Position numbers and translations under genes: made by a program. From assembly GCA_023091735.1 (NCBI GenBank), contig JALKBU010000353.1, positions 1 to 46,182 of the forward strand: 46,182 bases of DNA, written 5' to 3'. This document shows positions 29,499 to 39,417 of the stretch, one piece after another. The notes beneath the pieces were generated by a model, which was given only the letters and a program-made list of their open reading frames with translations, made no database searches and was not told the DNA's origin. The stretch comes from Trichomonas tenax. Lineage: Eukaryota; Parabasalia; Trichomonadida; Trichomonadidae. How positions within the stretch are numbered: the stretch's first letter is position 1; each line of letters starts with the position of its first letter.

Positions 29499-32400
29499 TT
29501 TTGTAAAACTTTAAAACCTGACGTTATAATGTAAATATTTCAAAATTTCGACATTTCATTTCGCCATAAAAAACCATCATATGATCATTTCCTTTTATAT
29601 ATAGCTTTACACAGATCTATATATGATCATGTTTTAATATCTAAGCATTTGGAAATTTTGAAGAATGGATTTCATAAACTCGAGTTCTGATCGACATTTC
29701 GCTTTCATATTTAAATATCTACCTGCAATGCAAATTCTTAGCTTGTTTTATGAGTTTGGAGCATTAAATTATGGAAAATTGTGGCGCGTCCATTTCACAG
29801 TGAATTTTTTTTTGGTTTTTCATGGAGGATAAAAAGTGTTTTTTCAAATTATTGACACCACAAAAATCAATTTTAGTGCGATAACTAAATAAAGAACTAG
29901 CAATAAGACTTAAATATCGATTAAAAATCGAAAAATAACAGTTAAAAACAAAATTATATGGTAACGAAAAGACATTGGAAAAATTAAAAAAAGATCCAAC
30001 AAAATATATAAAGGATCATGCAACACGATTATAGGATAATAACATTAACAGAACTCATTGAAAAGTGTCGATGTGCATTGTCAAAACATATGCATTGAGT
30101 TCAATGGAAAATTGAATTTCGTCAAAGTTTCATATATTTGCACAAAACTTTGGGAATATTCTGCGATATTAGTTTCTATTATGTTTTTAATGTTAAAAAG
30201 ACATATTATAGCTACATAAAGGTAATTTGGAGAAAATATTGAAAAACAACTTTTTTAACTATTCCTGCTGTCTCCAGTCAACCGTGGGGATTCTCTCGAT
30301 GAACTACCGAAATGGCTATTCAAACTGATAAATTTTGGTTCAATTCGATTGGATATTTTTATTTTAACATGTGGAACGTATAGCCTGCGTACAGTGTTTC
30401 ATTATGGAACACATAACATGCTGTGATTAACTGTCTACAAAAAAATCAAGCGCAATCTGTTGCCTTGTATGAGCATTGAGTCTGCGTATTGAACAGCAGT
30501 CTGAAATTACGAATAATCTGTCTGAGCTCAGATTTCGATTATGAACCATTCCATAAACTACGGAGCTACGTAGAACGAGATACAACACTGCGTTTCTATT
30601 TATTTTTGCGAAGAAAAACAATATGTTAACATTAGCATTAATTGCAAGCAGATTATTTTTTTGTGATTGAAGCCATGTTTTACGTGGCATTGGTGCCACC
30701 TCCTGCCTGTTAAGGCACTCAATGACTCAAGAACCATTGTTTTTAAGGCTCCACTCCCATAGCTTATGTTCATTGATATATAATGATATGCTGATATATA
30801 GTATATTTTATGAGTTAAGAGGCTGATAAGGCCAATAAATAAGGATGATCAAATTTTATATTTTCCGTTATACTACATAATTTGGGAATTGGTTTCATAT
30901 TATCACTATAGACATCCAACACATGAGCAAAATTATGTTATGAAATAAAAATATCATTTATTCAATTTGATCTGATATTGATTTTGCGAGGTGTTGTTTA
31001 AGAGCCATGTTAGAGTATTCCATTCGTATCTATGGATATCATTCATTGCTGGATTCCTCCATTTTTCTTTCATATGCTCGAATTCAAATTATTTTTATTA
31101 TTAATGTGCATGGCAAGATTAATAAACTACATTTTCTTCGAATGCATCATGTACTATCTCTATTTTCACTTTAATATAATCTTCAGCTCATGATTTTCAT
31201 TTTTTTGCTCATTTTTTGTTGTATGTATGAATTTATAAGATAAAACGTATAGATTCAAAAACTAATAGAGCCGGTTCGGAAATATGCATTGAATATTACT
31301 TGTAGAAACAAGTCAATGGCTTTTGCCATTGAACTTTAGTAACAATGTCACTTTTTTCGAAATCATGAAAAATGCATTATAAATCGTTTTATAACTTGCT
31401 ATCAAAATTTTTCTGGGCAAAACCACTAGCATAGGCGCAATCTATAGAATTTTCTCTAGAAAGTGACAGAAGTGGATTGAGGATAAAAAATTTCTGGAAG
31501 GCTGGGAAGCTCACTTTTATAGCATCATATTTCCAAAATTGAATACATTCCATCAAGAAATCTGGATCCGGATAGAATCTCAACGAGCAAGTTGTAGTAC
31601 ATTATGAGCTGGTATTAGCAATTACTAGTTTTTTTTGTACCTTCTTCTTATATATTGAGATAACTCTAGTTGAATTTTCGCCTTTTAAGGTGGTATAGCT
31701 GATTTTATATTTTGTTATAAAAATTTTTCTGGAATATGTGAACAATATAGGGTAATTCTGTACCTGTCTGTGCAGAACGTGACAGAAGTGGACTGAGGAT
31801 ATTTTTTTTTGCCGTTGTGAATTTTTCAAACATTGATCTCATAACTAAATTTTTGTTATTTTATTTATAACACAATATTTTTATCTAATAAATATAAAGG
31901 AAATTATGGTGGTTCTTCACCATATTAATAACAACAAATTATATTCAATATTGAACGAGATATTAGTTTTTCAAAATTGAACATTTTGCTTCTTATAACT
32001 TAATCTTCACAAAGCAGAGTCCAATAATATTAGTATATATTATATATGCCATATATACTATAATGTGACAGAGAGCAAATTGCAAGTTAATGATATTTTC
32101 TCGGAAAAATGAAAATTTTGAAAAACATCAATTTTTTGTTCTCACTATCCAGGTGCTCACTGATGTGCATACAACAGTTGTATAAATATAGTTGGTATGT
32201 ATACATATAGATATACTTTAAAGTCTTTTGATTGGACTTTTAGAGTAGAAAAGTGAAGCTTAAAATTTGAGTACTTGGAACTGGAGCCTTAATGTTAACA
32301 TTATGCATTTTTTTTATATTTAATATAGTTTGAAACTGAGAGTTTTTAAACCTAAAACATTCTGAAGGAGTAGGTCAAATTTTTATAGTTGTTCGATGAC

Positions 32401-33107
32401 CACGACAATGAGATGTTCAAGAAAAAAAATTTTCAAAAAACGAAATCTAGTGTTGTAATAGAACTATATAAATGCCTAGCAAATACTGCAGTGAGTTGCA
32501 TTTTTATCATTTTCAATCTGAATTTGAATTCAATCTCCGAATAACGGTTTCATTCTATAATTTAATTCAAGTTCTGAAAACTAACCGTCGTTAGTACCGC
32601 GTAATCAGGGCTATAACCGTATATAAAGCGGAAAAATTTAAAATCGATGTAAAAAGTGGTTTTCAATAATTTCCCTATTTCAATGTTGAAACTATAATCA
32701 TTATAATAAATTTTAATAAATGTTGCTTTAATTGTGAAGAATAATCTTATAGAAAAAATGGATTTACGTTCATTTGAAAGCATAATGAAATGGCTAGCGT
32801 AGAGAAAGTCTCAGGACCCATAATATATCTAGGTTGTCAAAATTATAGCTCTAAATCTTGTGAATGGCTTTTCAGAAAACTAAGCAAATTATTTTTACAC
32901 GCCATCTTTTTATTTTTATATCTTTAATGAGTAGAGTAGGTATTACAAAAAGCAATGATGTCACGAAGTATTGAAAAAATTGCGTATTGTTGGTAACTAT
33001 AAAATACTTCTTGGGAGGTCACGTAAGGATGAATTTCAGCGAAGAAGCCTGTAAAGAAGCTAGACTAAAATTTCTGAGAACGCATTTTCAATTTCTTTCT
33101 CAAAAAC
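29499..33107. other. 3.6-kb gene-free stretch with small repeats
   Basis: AT-rich throughout, with no convincing gene. Between about 30270 and 30770 the G+C is higher and two adjacent perfect hairpins lie at 30684-30699 (GTGGCA/TGCCAC) and 30704-30717 (TGCCT/AGGCA). A roughly 90-bp duplication is seen at 31405-31490 and 31717-31802. A/T-rich inverted repeats occur near 32030-32055. Confidence 0.45.
31405..31802. repeat. Degenerate direct repeat, about 312-bp spacing
   Basis: Copies at about 31405-31490 and 31717-31802 share AAAATTTTTCTGG at the start and GTGACAGAAGTGGA-TGAGGATA at the end, with moderate identity between. Each is followed by an A/T homopolymer run. Confidence 0.6.
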
Positions 33108-34156
33108 ATGTCATATTTTAACAAAGTTTTTTACTCGGAGCTGTTTTTCACTTCCAATCAGTGCAGCTTCAAGAACATTATAATGCCCAATAGTGTAGGT
33201 GGTCCAGTATATGGAGTATAACTTTTCTATGACAAATTCCTTCTATGCGTGCTGTAGAGCTTATCATATATCGGATACTACGAGTAATAGCGTTTGCATT
33301 TTTGGCTCAGAGCGTATTCATCTTGAATCCAATTGTTTTTCTGATTGCAGCGGACAATATGGAACAGTCTATACCGATTCGTATTGTGATACAGCAAATT
33401 ATACTGTTTCACAAAATATTCAAGGTTCTTTTGCAAATTTCGATACAACAGATTTTAATTACTGTAACACATCAATAATAACATACTTTTCATTTAACCA
33501 GGGCTCGCAACCGGGTTCATCGTTTATCAACTCATAAAGGATGAACTCTTTCAGCGTTTTCTGAAGAGAAAGGCAATCAAATGAGTTCATCATTTATCAA
33601 CTCAGTATCACAAAAAAATGTATTTATTGATGGATCCAATTTATCGAATTTTATCCGAGATATGATACATATCTATGCATTGTCAGAAGTTCAAAATCCA
33701 GAAGTAACTTATTGCTTGGTCTCAAATTTAATTTACTATGCAGTTTTTGATAATTCTTTTGGAAGATCGATAAGCATCAATAATTGTCAATTTGTTGATG
33801 TTAGGACTGTTTTCTTAAGGAGAGCCAATAGAAACAAAAGTTGTACTATCTCTAATTGCAATATTATCAATAGTGAAATCACTCATATGGAAGATTTAAC
33901 CAACTGTTGTGTCACTAATTCTATGGGTAAATGTCCTGAATATAAATATCCATATATTGGAATGTATTCATGGGTATCTCCAAGGCCAGCAAAATTCAAA
34001 CTCACCAAATTACACATTATCATTATTTCATTTGCTGCCGCCATTATTTTCTTTATAATAGTATCATCAGTTGTGTATTATGTGCAGAGCAAAAAGCTTG
34101 GTTATTTCATTAGGAGTTACGAAATGGAAAAAAGTATTATCGAAGACTTTGGATAA
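33108..34156 (+). pseudogene. Surface protein with beta-helix-like repeats and C-terminal membrane span, frameshifted
   Basis: Three frames must be joined. ATG at 33108 (MSYFNKVFYS) runs to about 33212 and contains NQCSFKNIIMPNSVGG, a Cys/Asn-rich unit typical of trichomonad right-handed beta-helix (Pmp-like) proteins. A one-base shift leads into a second frame to 33534. A 70-bp duplication then shifts into the third frame, which ends at 34156. More C-x-F/N-x-x-C units follow (HLESNCFSDC, SINNCQFVDV, TISNCNIINS). The C-terminus has one membrane span (LHIIIISFAAAIIFFIIVSSVVYY) and a short tail EKSIIEDFG, the usual ending for this family as I recall it. Related intact genes lie outside the window. 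Sense and gene type are fairly sure; function (surface adhesion?) is inferred. Confidence 0.65.
33515..33604 (+). repeat. 20-bp direct repeat that breaks the surface gene
   Basis: GTTCATC(G/A)TTTATCAACTCA occurs at 33515-33534 and 33585-33604, 70 bp apart. Both encode SSFINS, but in different frames. Removing one copy plus the 50-bp spacer joins the two frames exactly. The spacer begins with a stop and holds GATGAACTC, complementary to GAGTTCATC at the second copy. Confidence 0.8.
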
Positions 34157-34253
34157 TTATATTTTCACTTTTCGAATTCTCAATTCCAAAGAGTAAAATT
34201 TTATATATATTTTTGTTATTATAAACTATAGTATATTTATTAACAAACTAATA

Positions 34254-37200
34254 TTAAGCATTGAGAGCATTAAATTCCGAGCATTTTGATGTTTTAATAA
34301 CTCTAACACCAAAGAGAGTTTGCTCAGGATACGAATCGGAAACATATATTTCCATCATAAGTCTTTGCGATATATCGGGCTTCGAGAAAGCCTTTTTACC
34401 GCAATAATAAATCTTTTCAATTGAGTCGCAGTTATTGAAAGCATTAATGGAGATTGTGTTCAATGTTGGAGGAAGAATGATGATTCCTAATCTAGAACAT
34501 TCGCCGAAGAAATTTCCCGAAATTGATGTCATTTTTGAGTTTGTCATATCAATGACTTCCAACGTTTTTGACTTTTGAATAAACAAACCACTATCGCTCG
34601 TTATTTGCGGTAGTTTTAGAACTGAGAACGAAGTTGTTGAGAAGACATAATCATCAATCTTATAGGGAATATTTGCAAACTGTATTTCATGAAGATTCTT
34701 GCAATTGAAGAAAATAGATCTTGGAAGGACATTAACTTTGCATCTGGAAAGATCAATGGATTCAAGCATTAAGCACTGGAAAAATGCATTTTCTCCCACC
34801 ACAGAAACAGACGGTGGAAGAGTTATCTTCTTGATTCCAGAGTTTGAAAATGCACTCGATTGAATTTCATGAAGATTTGGAGGAAAACTGATGTTATCTA
34901 ATTTCAAACAATTGTAGAAAACTCTTGAAACGAAAGACGTTATTCCACACTCTGACATATCTAAAGATTCCAAGAAAATGCAGTTCATAAAACCTTCTTC
35001 TTCAACGTTCATGACAGCTGCTGGAAGCTTCAATGAATGAATTTTAGTTCCTTGGAAGGCACTCGATCCAATGGTTTTAAGAGTCGGTGGAAGCAAAATG
35101 TATTGAAGCTCTGGACATCTAGAGAACAGAGAGGGAGGAATATAAGTAAGTTTCGTTTCTATGAAAGATATTGCAGTTAATAATGGACAAGCAAATGCGT
35201 TACTTTCTATCATAGTCAGACTCCTAAAATTCATATCTGTTATATTGGAATTGTTGAACGCAAAATCTCTAACGACTTCTAGTGTTTTCGGTAATGCTAT
35301 GTACTTCAAATATGTGGTGTTGGCAAATACATTTGGCAATATTTCAGTGCAATTTGATTCTTCTATATCAACATAATGAAGCACAGAGTTTGCGAAAGCG
35401 TATGGCATCATTTTGCAACCAAAAGGAATTTCAACTTGCGTTACTTGTGTTCCTTCGAATACATATGCTCCTATTTCTTCTAAGAAGAGTGGCAATCGAA
35501 TCATTTTAAGCGAGACACAGTTCATGAAGCATCTTGACTCGAGTAAATATACTTGTGTAAACGTGAGATTGATTTTGGTAAGATTTGGCATATCAACTAA
35601 AGCTGTTTTGATGATTTCTAATGATTCAGGGAAAGTAAGCTCCGTGAAACCTGTATATGACAAAGAGTATTCTCGGAGAGTTGTTAGATTTGGAGGGAAC
35701 ATTATGTTTGTGAGATTTTCGCATTTATAAAACAGTCTCTTTGGAAAAGTCAACATTTTCGCGAATCCCATATTTGCGGACTTTAATTTTGGAATATTTG
35801 CAAATGCAGACGATTTAATCTTTGCCAAACTTGCAGGAAGAACAACAAACTGCAGTCCTGTGTTCTCAAAGCATGATTTCTCTATGCTATTCAAACATGT
35901 TGAAAATTTCATGTATTCTAAGTTAACGCAATCTTTGAAACATGATGTATTGATGCATAGCAACTGAGTCTGTGATAAATCAACTTTCTGTAGATTTGAG
36001 TTGTTCATAAATGAGCCAAAACTTGTGTACTCAAGGTTTGGAGGTTTAAACACATCAATAAATGTTTCAGCAAACGATTTAACACCAATATACGACAATT
36101 TGTTTGAAAATTCTATAGTTTGCAAGTTCGAGCAACCAAAAAATGCATAATCATCAATAAATGATATAGAAGTATATCCCATCGACACTGTTGTCAAATT
36201 CATGCAGTTAGCAAATGCTGAATTTCCGATTGTTCTCAAATATTTTGGAAGCGCAAGTTCTGGAAGAGATGTATACATCAAAGCTTGAGGTTCAATCTCA
36301 CTCAGCGTTTTTGAAAAGACTATGTTCAAAACAGATGAATTATAGAAAGTTCTGTAACTGATGACATCGAGATTTGTCCTTGAAAGATCGACGTATTCTA
36401 GCTTGCAGCAGAATGAAAATGCCCCTCTTTCTATAACATTCAAATGATAAGATGCTGCTAATGATGAAAGAAAAGTATTAGCGAAAGCATATTCTCGAAT
36501 TATTTTCAAGGAACTTGGTAAAAACAATTCATGAATTGGCGTGCTATAGAAACAATAACTCGATATTTCAGTCAATGATACATTCTCCATGTTCAATGTC
36601 GAATCAATACTTGAATTCAAAAATGTGGCATTTCCCAATTTTTTCAGTGATTTTGGTAATTTTACTGATTTGAGTCGATTGCAATTTGCGTAAGAATAAT
36701 CATCAATTTCCTGCACCGAAGTATTAGATAAATCCAAGTTAACAATTCCACTAGTTTCGAATGACTTGATGCCGATAATAAAGACAGTTTTCGAGATAAT
36801 GAAAGAAGAAAGTTTCGTGCAATTATAAAAAGTATAATCTGGAATTTTGCGAAGTTGTACATTTGAAAAATCAGCAGAAATGAGTGATGTAGCATCACTG
36901 AAAAGTCCTTTTCCTATGTATGTCACTGAACTTGGAAGAATAATTTCTGTTAATGATGTTTTACTAAATGCGTAATTTAAAATGGTTGTAAGATTAACCG
37001 GGAGCTTTATTCTCTTGAGATTAGTGCACCCATAGAACATACTCTCGTTTATTGTCGAAATTAAGGATTTTGAAAGATCAATTGATATTATTGATAAACA
37101 ATTTGAGAATGCACCAATTAGTACCGAATTAATGTGTTTAAGATCAAAATCCGATATTTTTGTCCCACTTAATGCATATTCACCAATGAATGTTATGTTT

Positions 37201-37844
37201 TTTGGAGGGATAATTGTCTTCAATGAAGTACATCCATTAAATAATCTGTCTGGAAGCTTCGTTATATTAAGAACACTTATATTTACGAATTTTAAGTTAA
37301 TTGAACCCTCAAAAACTGCATTTTCTAGTATAAATTGTTGATTTTTGATTTGGAATTTCTTAATTCCTGTGTTAGAGAATGAATAATTAAGCAAAGATGT
37401 TATAGTATGTGGTAATTTAATGGTTATTAGACAAGGAGTGTTCAAGAAACATCTCTCCGGGATAATTTCGATAAAAGAATGGGAAATGTCAAGGTACTCG
37501 AGGTTATAATTATTTTGAAACGCGCCAGATTCGATTTTTGTTATATTTCCCAGAAATGTTATGTGCGTAAGATTTGTATTTTCGTAAGATTCAGATCCGA
37601 TTTCTGTAATTCGTGAAATGTTATTGTTATATTCGATGTACAATGGCATAACTAAGCGAGATTTAACTTCTTTTGAACAATAAACGTCTGAAGTCATTAC
37701 TTTCGTGATTCGAATATTCGTTGTGTTGAAAATGCTTTGGAAGCAAACTTTCTTGCACATAATGAAGACGCATTTGTCGTTTTCGTTATAATCTTCGGTG
37801 TAATCGATGATAGAAATCCCCAAATACAGCAGAAGACATAACAT
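34254..37844 (-). CDS. BspA-like leucine-rich repeat protein (LRR_5 type), secreted
   Basis: An ATG at 37898 exists, but an initiator TCATAA lies between it and the ATG at 37844, where a signal peptide begins (MLCLLLYLGISIIDYTEDY). 1196 residues are therefore preferred. After a Cys-containing head, most of the chain is about 45 repeats of roughly 23 residues with the BspA/Treponema pallidum LRR pattern, e.g. IPDYTFYNCTKLSSFIISKT and LPSSVTYIGKGLFSDATSL. There is no C-terminal membrane span and it ends SKCSEFNALNA, so it would be released or held by partners. BspA-like proteins are a very large trichomonad family linked to surface and adhesion. No stops or shifts are found, in contrast to nearby genes. 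Confidence 0.9.
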   Translation of the reverse strand: MLCLLLYLGISIIDYTEDYNENDKCVFIMCKKVCFQSIFNTTNIRITKVMTSDVYCSKEVKSRLVMPLYIEYNNNISRITEIGSESYENTNLTHITFLGNITKIESGAFQNNYNLEYLDISHSFIEIIPERCFLNTPCLITIKLPHTITSLLNYSFSNTGIKKFQIKNQQFILENAVFEGSINLKFVNISVLNITKLPDRLFNGCTSLKTIIPPKNITFIGEYALSGTKISDFDLKHINSVLIGAFSNCLSIISIDLSKSLISTINESMFYGCTNLKRIKLPVNLTTILNYAFSKTSLTEIILPSSVTYIGKGLFSDATSLISADFSNVQLRKIPDYTFYNCTKLSSFIISKTVFIIGIKSFETSGIVNLDLSNTSVQEIDDYSYANCNRLKSVKLPKSLKKLGNATFLNSSIDSTLNMENVSLTEISSYCFYSTPIHELFLPSSLKIIREYAFANTFLSSLAASYHLNVIERGAFSFCCKLEYVDLSRTNLDVISYRTFYNSSVLNIVFSKTLSEIEPQALMYTSLPELALPKYLRTIGNSAFANCMNLTTVSMGYTSISFIDDYAFFGCSNLQTIEFSNKLSYIGVKSFAETFIDVFKPPNLEYTSFGSFMNNSNLQKVDLSQTQLLCINTSCFKDCVNLEYMKFSTCLNSIEKSCFENTGLQFVVLPASLAKIKSSAFANIPKLKSANMGFAKMLTFPKRLFYKCENLTNIMFPPNLTTLREYSLSYTGFTELTFPESLEIIKTALVDMPNLTKINLTFTQVYLLESRCFMNCVSLKMIRLPLFLEEIGAYVFEGTQVTQVEIPFGCKMMPYAFANSVLHYVDIEESNCTEILPNVFANTTYLKYIALPKTLEVVRDFAFNNSNITDMNFRSLTMIESNAFACPLLTAISFIETKLTYIPPSLFSRCPELQYILLPPTLKTIGSSAFQGTKIHSLKLPAAVMNVEEEGFMNCIFLESLDMSECGITSFVSRVFYNCLKLDNISFPPNLHEIQSSAFSNSGIKKITLPPSVSVVGENAFFQCLMLESIDLSRCKVNVLPRSIFFNCKNLHEIQFANIPYKIDDYVFSTTSFSVLKLPQITSDSGLFIQKSKTLEVIDMTNSKMTSISGNFFGECSRLGIIILPPTLNTISINAFNNCDSIEKIYYCGKKAFSKPDISQRLMMEIYVSDSYPEQTLFGVRVIKTSKCSEFNALNA

Positions 37845-37851
37845 CAAAAAA

Positions 37852-37857
37852 TTATGA
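37852..37857 (-). promoter_or_regulatory. Initiator (Inr) of the BspA-like gene
   Basis: On the minus strand TCATAA fits TCA(+1)-pyrimidine-A/T-A/T. +1 would be 37855, ten bases before the ATG at 37844. It lies inside the frame opened by the ATG at 37898, so that earlier ATG would not be in the mRNA. Confidence 0.6.
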
Positions 37858-37898
37858 CTAAACACATCAACATTATTTCGTAGCAATATTAAAGTCAT

Positions 37899-38399
37899 TT
37901 ATTTTGATTTTGTTCCACTTTATATTGTTATTAGTCAAGATATCAAATCGATAATAAGAAATACTTGCATCATTGCATTATTGACCGGCACATACACAAC
38001 TTGTTGGCAAATAATCACTATGAATAGATAATTTAGTGCTGAATATCTTTAATAAAATAATTTAGTTTACAGCTCTCTGCCATATAGCTACGAACCATAG
38101 GTGCTTCATTTTTACTAATAGACTTATCTAAGAAAAGTATATTAGTAAGTTTTGATAAAAATCGCGTATTGCTACGAAAACATTTATTTTCTTTATATCT
38201 TACATGTAACCTTACATCACGCATTAATTGATTTTTATAGTAACCCGACACTTAGTTCTCTCTGATAAATTGCAATATTAGACACATTACATTTTAAAAG
38301 AATGCATAATCATGCATAATGTATCTACTGAGCATATGTGGTCCATCATTATTTGTTCTAATGATGGAAATAAAATTATGAATTTTGTTTTGCTTAATA
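37899..38399. other. Intergenic DNA, nothing recognised
   Basis: A minus-strand frame at 38033-38251 begins only with GTG and has no domain, so it is not called. The rest is AT-rich. Confidence 0.4.
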
Positions 38400-38861
38400 T
38401 TATGGCTCAACGGGTTCATTAAGGACTTCATATGGTAATCTTGGTGCTAAACTATTCTCCAGGAGATCCATTTCTAACAATTGCTTAATCTTTTTGTTAA
38501 TTTTATCGATTCTATATTTTTGTATATCACTTTCACTTCGCGGTATGTGTGCAAATATTTTTTGACATTTCTTATCGAGCAAATCGCACATAACAAAGAT
38601 TAAAGCTCTCAGACCATTGAATTCTTTGCCATTTTCCCAAATCTGATGTATGTTCTGTTTCCAGTCTTCTGTGTTTTTGTATTTTTGATTCTCAAGTTTG
38701 CTTTTTACTGTTGATAAATCCATTGGATTTTTAATAATCGAGAAATATGTTTCTGACTACGGCTCATTTCGAGACACTGGTTTTGAAAATTCGATACAAA
38801 GTGGATTTGAAAGGAGTTTGTCCGCATATTTTAACGCAAACTCGTGTTCAAAACTATTCAT
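38400..38861 (-). pseudogene. Single-bromodomain protein with in-frame amber stop
   Basis: From the ATG at 38861 the frame encodes MNSFEHEFALKYADKLLSNP and LCIEFSKPVSRNEP, then TAG at 38757-38759 (codon 35). It continues SETYFSIIKNPMDLSTVKSK and the rest to 38400. This is a full bromodomain: helix Z, FxxPV start of the ZA loop, the YxxIIKxPMDLSTVK signature, and the acetyl-lysine-contact Asn (codon 82) in GKEFNGL. Reading only from the ATG at 38723 would lose helix Z and half the ZA loop and could not fold as the family does. Bromodomains bind acetylated histone tails. Trichomonads have many short single-bromodomain proteins of about this length. One base change or sequence error at the TAG would explain it. 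Confidence 0.75.
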
Positions 38862-39417
38862 ATAAATGTTTTTATGTCACATGTCACTGAAAAATATCAA
38901 ATGCTTGAATCTTTCTAAATACATATACAGTAATGTTTTTCGGTATCAATTTCTGTTAATTAAGAACATTATGCATATTTGAGTTTATATCTTGATAATT
39001 TCTATCAATATAGAATATTTAAAGCATTTAGTATCAAAGCTATCACATCATTCGTATTTTATGTACAATCATATGGTATAAACGATTTCAAGATATTCTA
39101 AAACAAAAAAAAATTGAATTTTCGAAATATTCGATTTATGTCTTGAGAATCAATGCATTTAGCCATTCAACCATTTTATCATATATGGCTATCACTAAAT
39201 TTATGATATATTAATTACTTTTCTTATTTTAGAGAATCATAATTGTTTTTTGCTCATCAGCTTCAATAACAGTCCATCCTTTAATTCTATTGCTATATTT
39301 CATTAAAAGATACAGTAAAAATACAATGAAATGAGTTATGATAATTTTGTTCGGATCTTGATGATTAGTGGCAAATGACGGAAGAATTGACATTTGCCAT
39401 ATCAAGTTTTTGTTTCA
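38862..39417. other. AT-rich intergenic DNA
   Basis: No ORF of note and no recognisable motif except TTTCAATG directly at the ankyrin start, a possible degenerate initiator. Confidence 0.35.

Noticed and set aside
38033..38251. Minus-strand 72-codon frame
   Set aside because: It starts only with GTG, has no domain, and the composition is random-like.
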